Position numbers and translations under genes: made by a program
DNA from: Microbacterium maritypicum
GTDB taxonomy: Bacteria > Actinomycetota > Actinomycetes > Actinomycetales > Microbacteriaceae
Assembly: GCF_008868125.1 (NCBI RefSeq)
Contig: NZ_WAAQ01000001.1
Coordinates: forward strand, 62,001-126,000
Direction of reading: 5' to 3'
Length of the DNA: 64,000 nucleotides
Notes under the pieces: model-generated
Databases searched by the model: none
What the model was told of the DNA's origin: nothing
The model's input: only the letters and a program-made list of their open reading frames with translations
Shown here: one piece after another, positions 59,511-64,000 of the stretch
How the letters are laid out: the number at the start of each line of letters is the position of its first letter
How positions within the stretch are numbered: position 1 is the stretch's first letter

Positions 59511-60121
59511 ACAACACCAATCGTGCGTTGAATCGCACCCTGCTCCTGATCATCGGGGTGCTGTTCCTCGGGCTCGGCGCCCTCGGCATCGCCATCATGA
59601 GCTGGCCGACGGCGTCGGACATCTGGGCCGCAGGTGGCGAGGACGCGCAGTCCTGGCTCGACCAGGCGATCGCCGCGACCGCGATCGCCGGTGGCGGCCT
59701 GTCATGGATCGGCATCGGCGCTGTCGTGGCGATCGTGGTCGTCATCGTCCTGCTGATCCTCGCGCTCACGAGCATCGCGGGTCGCCGCTCGAAGACCGTG
59801 CTCCGCTCGACGGGAGCACAGAACCCTCTGGGCCGCGTGACCGTCAACGAATCGTTCGTGTCGGATGCGGTGAAGAACTCCCTCACCACTCGGGACGAGG
59901 TCCTCTCGGCGCAGGTCACGGCCAACGACGTGCGCCGCCGGCCGGTGCTGCACGTGTCGGTCACCCCGCGGCAGAACACCGATCCGCGCGAGCTCGTCGA
60001 CCATGTCGACCGACTGCTCGCCAACCTCGCGGTCCTGACCGGCCGCGACACCGAGACGTTCGTCTCGGTCCACACGAGCCTTCGGGCCCGCCTCGCGCAC
60101 GACCAGCGTCGACTCTCCTGA
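59507..60121 (+). CDS. amaP: AmaP-like membrane anchor for Asp23
   Basis: 204 residues. Two membrane helices (about 10-32 and 62-88), then a cytoplasmic domain (GRVTVNESFVSDAVKNSL, RPVLHVSVTPRQNTDP). Equivalent to staphylococcal AmaP, which holds Asp23 at the membrane. GTG start overlapping the previous stop, with GAAGGAGG ahead of it. Confidence 0.75.
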   Translation: MNNTNRALNRTLLLIIGVLFLGLGALGIAIMSWPTASDIWAAGGEDAQSWLDQAIAATAIAGGGLSWIGIGAVVAIVVVIVLLILALTSIAGRRSKTVLRSTGAQNPLGRVTVNESFVSDAVKNSLTTRDEVLSAQVTANDVRRRPVLHVSVTPRQNTDPRELVDHVDRLLANLAVLTGRDTETFVSVHTSLRARLAHDQRRLS

Positions 60122-60159
60122 GCGCGCGGGTCGCCGCACCTCCGCAGAAAGCAGGCATC

Positions 60160-60363
60160 ATGCGCAACAAGATCCTCCTCGTCGTCGGCGTCGCCTTCGT
60201 CGCATACGTCCTCGGCAGTCGGTCGGCGACCGTGCAGATCAACAAGGGCGAGTCGGTGAGGCATCAGCTGGTGCGGATGTGGAACGACCCGAAGGCCAGG
60301 AAGCAGCGCCACAAGGCCGCCGAGAAGGCGGCCAAGAAGGCGCGCAAGGCACTTCGCGGCTGA
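60160..60363 (+). CDS. Small basic single-TM protein ending the Asp23 cluster
   Basis: 67 residues: one membrane helix (4-19) and a very Lys/Arg-rich cytoplasmic tail (KARKQRHKAAEKAAKKARK) that could bind phospholipid heads, RNA or DNA. Lies 38 bases after amaP on the same strand. Confidence 0.7.
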   Translation: MRNKILLVVGVAFVAYVLGSRSATVQINKGESVRHQLVRMWNDPKARKQRHKAAEKAAKKARKALRG

Positions 60364-60379
60364 CCGAGGCGCCGTCGCC

Positions 60380-61936
60380 TCAGACGACGTGCGTGTTCGG
60401 CAGCGGGCTCACCGTCGGGCGGGCGTAGGTGCGACGTCGGGCAGAGACGTCGGTGGGCCGGGCCGCGCGCGGCACGCCGCGGTCGACCGCGATCACCTCG
60501 AACTCCTGGATCTGCGCTGGCCGCACCGGGGTGAGGTGGATCATGCAGATCAGCTCGCCCCGCTCGGCGGGGATTGACCACGTGATGTCGGCCGGAGTCG
60601 CCGAGGAGACGATCTCCGGTGCTCCTGCATCCTGGCGCAGCGGACCCACCTGGGCGATGAGCTCATCGATCGCGGCGCGGCGCTGAGGAAGCGGACGATC
60701 GAAGTCGATGTTGTCGGCGAAGATCTCGGCGGCCGCATCGTCATCCCAGGAGCGGACCAGCGCGTCTGCTGCCGCCATCAGTCGCCGCGTCTCCGGCCAC
60801 GGCCGCACGGTCCGGGCGGGGGTGTCGTGCACGGCGAGGGCGCGGAACAGCGCATCCTCCGACAGAGACACGGGGTTGCCCCGGTGGCTGTTGGTGAGCA
60901 CGACCACACCGGTACCGGAATCGGCGTGCCACACCATGTTCAGGATGAACCCGGGAAGACCGCCGCTGTGCGTGACGATCCGGCCGCGGTGCAGGTCTTC
61001 ACGCACGAAGAGGCCGAGCGCGTAGCCGCCCGTGACGAACTTCCAGGTGCCATCGGGTCGCGCCTGGAGGGAGGGGATGTCGACCTGATGGATGCGCTGC
61101 AGCTCGCGCCGTGAGGCCCGGCTGACGACCGCGTCGCCATCGTCCGCACTGGCCGTGGCTGGTCGGGTGGCCGCGGCGAGGAAGCGCACCCAGACGCTCA
61201 GGTCGGTGATCGTCGACTGCATGCCTCCTGCCGCGGCCATGGCGTCGGACACGGCCGGAGGGAACCCCGCCCATTCGCCCTCGGTGTTCAGCGAGTAGCC
61301 GACCGCCCGGAGAGTGCCGCCCTCCGGGGCGCGGTTGTCGAACCACGTGCTGTTCATCCCGAGCGGCCGCAGGATCTCGTCGGTGACCCAGTCCTCCACG
61401 CGCCGACCGACGGCCTTGCCCACCGCGAGCCCCGCCATCGTGAAGCCGATGTTCGAGTACTCGAAGGCGCTGCCGGGGTGGTTGCTGTAGTTGAAGCCCG
61501 GTCGGATCCGCTCGACGAGCTCCGCTTCGGACAGGCCCAGGAACGGGTCGACCCACGAGTTGTCCTCGGTGAGACCGCCGCCCATGCTGAGCAGCTGCCG
61601 CAGGGTCGGGGCGACAGCAGGCTCCTCGCCCACGGTGCCGTGCCACTGCGGATAGAAATCGGTGATGGGGGCGTTCAGGTCGAGGAGTCCGCGGTCGCGG
61701 GCGAGCAGCGCGCCGAGCGCCACGAAGCTCTTGGTCATCGACGCGATCGGGAAGACCGTGTCGGCGTCGGGGGCGTTGCCCTGGTCGTCGGCGGTCCCGA
61801 ACCCCCGGGTGTGCTCGAGGCCGTCAGCCCCGACGAGTCCGTACACGAGTCCCGGTGACTGGCCCGCCGCCGTGTACTGGCCGAAGAAGGCATCGAGCTG
61901 ATCGATGAGCGGCACCACGAGGGTTTCGCTGGACAT
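60380..61936 (-). CDS. Class C beta-lactamase-fold serine hydrolase
   Basis: 518 residues, no signal peptide. All three active-site motifs are intact: SMTK (near 67), YSN in FEYSNIG (near 159) and HSG in VTHSGGLPGF (near 329). The C-terminal 140 residues form an extra lipocalin-like domain. Likely an esterase or D-amino-peptide hydrolase rather than a resistance enzyme. GGGAG precedes ATG 61936; the longer open frame to 62002 has no ribosome site. Confidence 0.85.
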   Translation of the reverse strand: MSSETLVVPLIDQLDAFFGQYTAAGQSPGLVYGLVGADGLEHTRGFGTADDQGNAPDADTVFPIASMTKSFVALGALLARDRGLLDLNAPITDFYPQWHGTVGEEPAVAPTLRQLLSMGGGLTEDNSWVDPFLGLSEAELVERIRPGFNYSNHPGSAFEYSNIGFTMAGLAVGKAVGRRVEDWVTDEILRPLGMNSTWFDNRAPEGGTLRAVGYSLNTEGEWAGFPPAVSDAMAAAGGMQSTITDLSVWVRFLAAATRPATASADDGDAVVSRASRRELQRIHQVDIPSLQARPDGTWKFVTGGYALGLFVREDLHRGRIVTHSGGLPGFILNMVWHADSGTGVVVLTNSHRGNPVSLSEDALFRALAVHDTPARTVRPWPETRRLMAAADALVRSWDDDAAAEIFADNIDFDRPLPQRRAAIDELIAQVGPLRQDAGAPEIVSSATPADITWSIPAERGELICMIHLTPVRPAQIQEFEVIAVDRGVPRAARPTDVSARRRTYARPTVSPLPNTHVV

Positions 61937-62110
61937 GGAGACTCCCTTGTTCTGGGGTGGCAGGAACGCCGGTTCGTCTCCAGCCTCTCGTGCCCCGCGC
62001 ATGAAGTCATGTCCGCGGGAACCGAGTGTCGCGACCGGATGTGTGCGGGGTCACGAAGGCGGCTGCGCGCTGCGGGGCCGGTACCTCGGCGGCGCTTCTC
62101 TCCACGACGC

Positions 62111-62152
62111 CGCGGGGTTCACGGCGCACGCAGAGGCGCCGCGAACCCCGCG
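62111..62152. terminator. Bidirectional hairpin between copper module and serine hydrolase
   Basis: CGCGGGGTTCACGGCGC (62111-62127) pairs with GCGCCGCGAACCCCGCG (62136-62152), 17 positions with one mismatch. It probably ends the leftward copper operon. The rest of 61937-62110 shows no gene. Confidence 0.65.
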
Positions 62153-62158
62153 TCGGGC

Positions 62159-62434
62159 TCACGCCATCTGGGCGGCGTACTTGGCGGGGTCCGAGTCGAA
62201 GGCCGGACCGCACCCGGCGCAGCAGAAGTAGTATCGCTCGCCCTCGTGGTCACGGTAGAGGCCGGCGGCCTCCGCGGCCGTCTTGCTGACCGGGTTGCCG
62301 ACCATGACCGGGCAGGTGGTGAGGTCATCGCCTGCTGTGCTGGTCAACAGGTTCTCGCGGCCGTTGCCTGCGGCGGCGGGGTTGATGGCGCTGGTGCTGC
62401 AACAGCTGGGAGCGGCCTCGGTGTTGTTCGTCAT
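62159..62434 (-). CDS. YHS-domain metal-binding protein
   Basis: 91 residues. The C-terminal half is a YHS domain: CPVMVGNPVSKTAA, then YYFCCAGCGPAF. Its Cys residues plus CC near residue 12 suggest copper or heavy-metal binding. It lies 53 bases after the CopA-type ATPase gene on the same strand and likely feeds or senses copper for it. ATG 62434. Confidence 0.82.
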   Translation of the reverse strand: MTNNTEAAPSCCSTSAINPAAAGNGRENLLTSTAGDDLTTCPVMVGNPVSKTAAEAAGLYRDHEGERYYFCCAGCGPAFDSDPAKYAAQMA

Positions 62435-62487
62435 GCGGGATGGTTCCTTTCTCGAGTGCTTCTGGTGGAGGGAGATGGTGCGTGTCA

Positions 62488-64000
62488 TCACTTGGCGATG
62501 CTCTTGAACCCGCGCAGGCGCAGGCTGTTGCCGACGACGAAGACGCTGGAAAGCGCCATCGCCGCGCCGGCGAGCATGGGGTTGAGCATTCCGAGTGCGG
62601 CGACGGGGATCGCCGCGACGTTGTAGGCGAAGGCCCAGAACAGGTTGGTCTTGATCGTTCCGAGTGTCTTTCGCGACAGCCGGATCGCGTCGACCGCGCT
62701 GCGCAGATCGCCGCGCACCAGGGTGATGTCGGATGCTTCGATCGCGACATCCGCGCCGGTACCCATCGCGAGTCCGAGATCGGCCTGTGCGAGCGCGGGG
62801 GCGTCGTTGACGCCGTCGCCGATCATCGCGACCACCTTGCCTTCGCGCTGCAATCGGGTGACGACATCGACCTTGTCCTTCGGGAGGACTTCGGCGATGA
62901 CTTCCTCGATACCCACCTCGGCCGCGATCTGCCGGGCCACGGCCTCGTTGTCTCCGGTGAGCAGGATGGGGGTCAACCCGATCGCCTTGAACTGAGCGAT
63001 CGCTTCGGCGCTGCTCGGCTTCACGGTGTCGGCCACGACGAGAATGCCTCGGGCCTGACCGTCCCACCCCACGGCGACGACGGTCTTTCCCTCGCTCTCG
63101 GCGCGGGCCTTCGTCGACGCGAGTTCACGGCTCAGCTGCTGCGACCACTCGGCGAGGAGCGAATCGCGGCCGACGAGCACGGCGTGGCCGTCGACGATCC
63201 CCTGTACTCCCTTGCCCTCGATGTTCGCGAAGTCCGAGGGGGTCGGCAGAGAACCGACCTCCTGGGTCGCCCCCTTGGCGATCGCCTGTGCGATGGGGTG
63301 CTCCGAGGCATCCTCCAGGGCGCCGGCCAGCCGCAGCAGTTCTGCACGATCTGTGCGGTCCTCTGTGAAAACGCCGACGAGCGTCATCTTGCCGGTGGTG
63401 ACGGTGCCGGTCTTGTCCAGCACGACGGTGTCGACCTTGCGGGTGGACTCCAGAACCTCCGGGCCCTTGATGAGCACGCCCATCTGCGCGCCGCGACCAG
63501 TGCCGACCAGAAGCGCCGTGGGGGTCGCCAGACCGAGCGCGCACGGGCAAGCGATCACGAGCACGGCGACCGCCGCCGTGAACGCCGCGGTCACGGGGAA
63601 TCCTGCCCCGAGCCAGCCGCCGAGGGCCACGAAGGCGATCACGATCACGATCGGCACGAACACCCCGGAGATCCGGTCGGCGAGGCGCTGCACCTCGGCC
63701 TTCCCGGTCTGGGCGTCCTCGACCAGCTGTGCCATCTGTGCCAGTTGCGTGTCCGAGCCGATTCGCGTCGCACGGATCACGAGTCGGCCGCCGACGTTCG
63801 TCGTGGCACCGGTGACGGCGTCGCCCTCGGCCACCTCGACCGGGACGGCCTCTCCGGTGAGCATGGATGCGTCCACGGCCGAGGTGCCGGAGACGACCAC
63901 ACCGTCAGTGGCGATCTTCTCCCCGGGGCGCACGATGAACTCGTCGCCCACCTGGAGATCCTCGACGGGGATCTTCGTCTCCACACCGCCACGCAGGACG
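62488..64000 (-). CDS. Copper-translocating P1B-type ATPase, N-terminus beyond window
   Basis: The visible 504 residues are the C-terminal two-thirds. Actuator loop [12 protein letters not shown], the metal channel [11 protein letters not shown] (CPC), phosphorylation site DKTGT, nucleotide-site HP in [10 protein letters not shown], and hinge [10 protein letters not shown] all look normal. CPC with the later NxxAIP-type helix points to Cu(I) export. The N-terminal metal-binding domains and start codon are not in the window. Upstream gene of the YHS protein. Confidence 0.9.
   Translation of the reverse strand, partial: VLRGGVETKIPVEDLQVGDEFIVRPGEKIATDGVVVSGTSAVDASMLTGEAVPVEVAEGDAVTGATTNVGGRLVIRATRIGSDTQLAQMAQLVEDAQTGKAEVQRLADRISGVFVPIVIVIAFVALGGWLGAGFPVTAAFTAAVAVLVIACPCALGLATPTALLVGTGRGAQMGVLIKGPEVLESTRKVDTVVLDKTGTVTTGKMTLVGVFTEDRTDRAELLRLAGALEDASEHPIAQAIAKGATQEVGSLPTPSDFANIEGKGVQGIVDGHAVLVGRDSLLAEWSQQLSRELASTKARAESEGKTVVAVGWDGQARGILVVADTVKPSSAEAIAQFKAIGLTPILLTGDNEAVARQIAAEVGIEEVIAEVLPKDKVDVVTRLQREGKVVAMIGDGVNDAPALAQADLGLAMGTGADVAIEASDITLVRGDLRSAVDAIRLSRKTLGTIKTNLFWAFAYNVAAIPVAALGMLNPMLAGAAMALSSVFVVGNSLRLRGFKSIAK

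Noticed and set aside
1-64000. tRNA, rRNA, CRISPR arrays or replication origin
   Set aside because: Intergenic spaces were read on both strands; none shows tRNA arms, spaced repeats or DnaA-box clusters.

Overview
The window is one contiguous piece of a high-GC actinobacterial chromosome. Gene content and protein style fit the family Microbacteriaceae, most likely a Microbacterium-like organism: ABC sugar importers without their own ATPase, a CopD-CtaG fusion, DtxR/Zur-type metal regulation, an Asp23/AmaP envelope cluster, and a class-E-type LAxTG sorting signal. Many genes begin 6-7 bases after a TAnnnT hexamer, so they are probably transcribed without a leader. No rRNA, tRNA, CRISPR array, transposase or integrase was seen.

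Layout. 1-10.6 kb: housekeeping and small modules (two-domain sulfurtransferase, HTH regulator, membrane proteins, MFS exporter, low-molecular-weight phosphatase with purB, an alpha/beta hydrolase with a helical partner, a holin-like protein, an RHH/Doc toxin-antitoxin pair, hisC). 10.7-14.2 kb: a three-gene 2-oxoacid dehydrogenase operon (E1 alpha, E1 beta, E2). 14.2-16.0 kb: a single P-loop ATPase gene of unlike codon use, bounded by an exact 15-bp direct repeat whose left copy is the end of the E2 gene. 16.0-22.3 kb: a ROK regulator divergent from an alpha-glucoside ABC importer and GH13 alpha-glucosidase. 22.4-27.4 kb: a zinc uptake operon (znuACB, zur, two accessory membrane proteins) behind a Zur-like box. 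27.4-30.1 kb: a membrane-anchored beta-propeller-like protein and 3-methyladenine DNA glycosylase. 30.0-38.6 kb: a galactoside locus (LacI, GH42 beta-galactosidase, two permeases, binding protein, GH36 alpha-galactosidase) with two LacI operators. 38.6-41.0 kb: zinc-free ribosomal proteins L28-L33-S14 behind a structured leader, and an HU-family protein. 41.0-49.8 kb: CopD-CtaG, a Pif1-like helicase, heme oxygenase with a DUF2470 protein, a degenerate serine-hydrolase lipoprotein, CorA, and an isochorismatase-like hydrolase. 49.8-53.6 kb: a membrane-tethered ECF sigma factor, an RCC1/IPT surface protein and a C-rich small RNA candidate, each behind the same unusual promoter-like element. 53.6-64.0 kb: APC permease, aquaporin, an NAD-binding epimerase-like protein, DUF1684, the Asp23/AmaP cluster, a serine hydrolase, and a copper module (YHS protein, CopA-type ATPase cut by the window end).

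The strongest candidate for something new is the 49.8-53.6 kb unit. An ECF sigma factor fused to a zinc-binding anti-sigma-like motif and a membrane/extracytoplasmic part shares the element CCGACAGATTCC-N11-CGTT(T)GT with the surface protein gene and with a ~95-nt RNA carrying three CCTCCCC anti-Shine-Dalgarno-like motifs. Second is the one-gene ATPase insertion. Third is the L28 leader, whose first two helices cannot form together.
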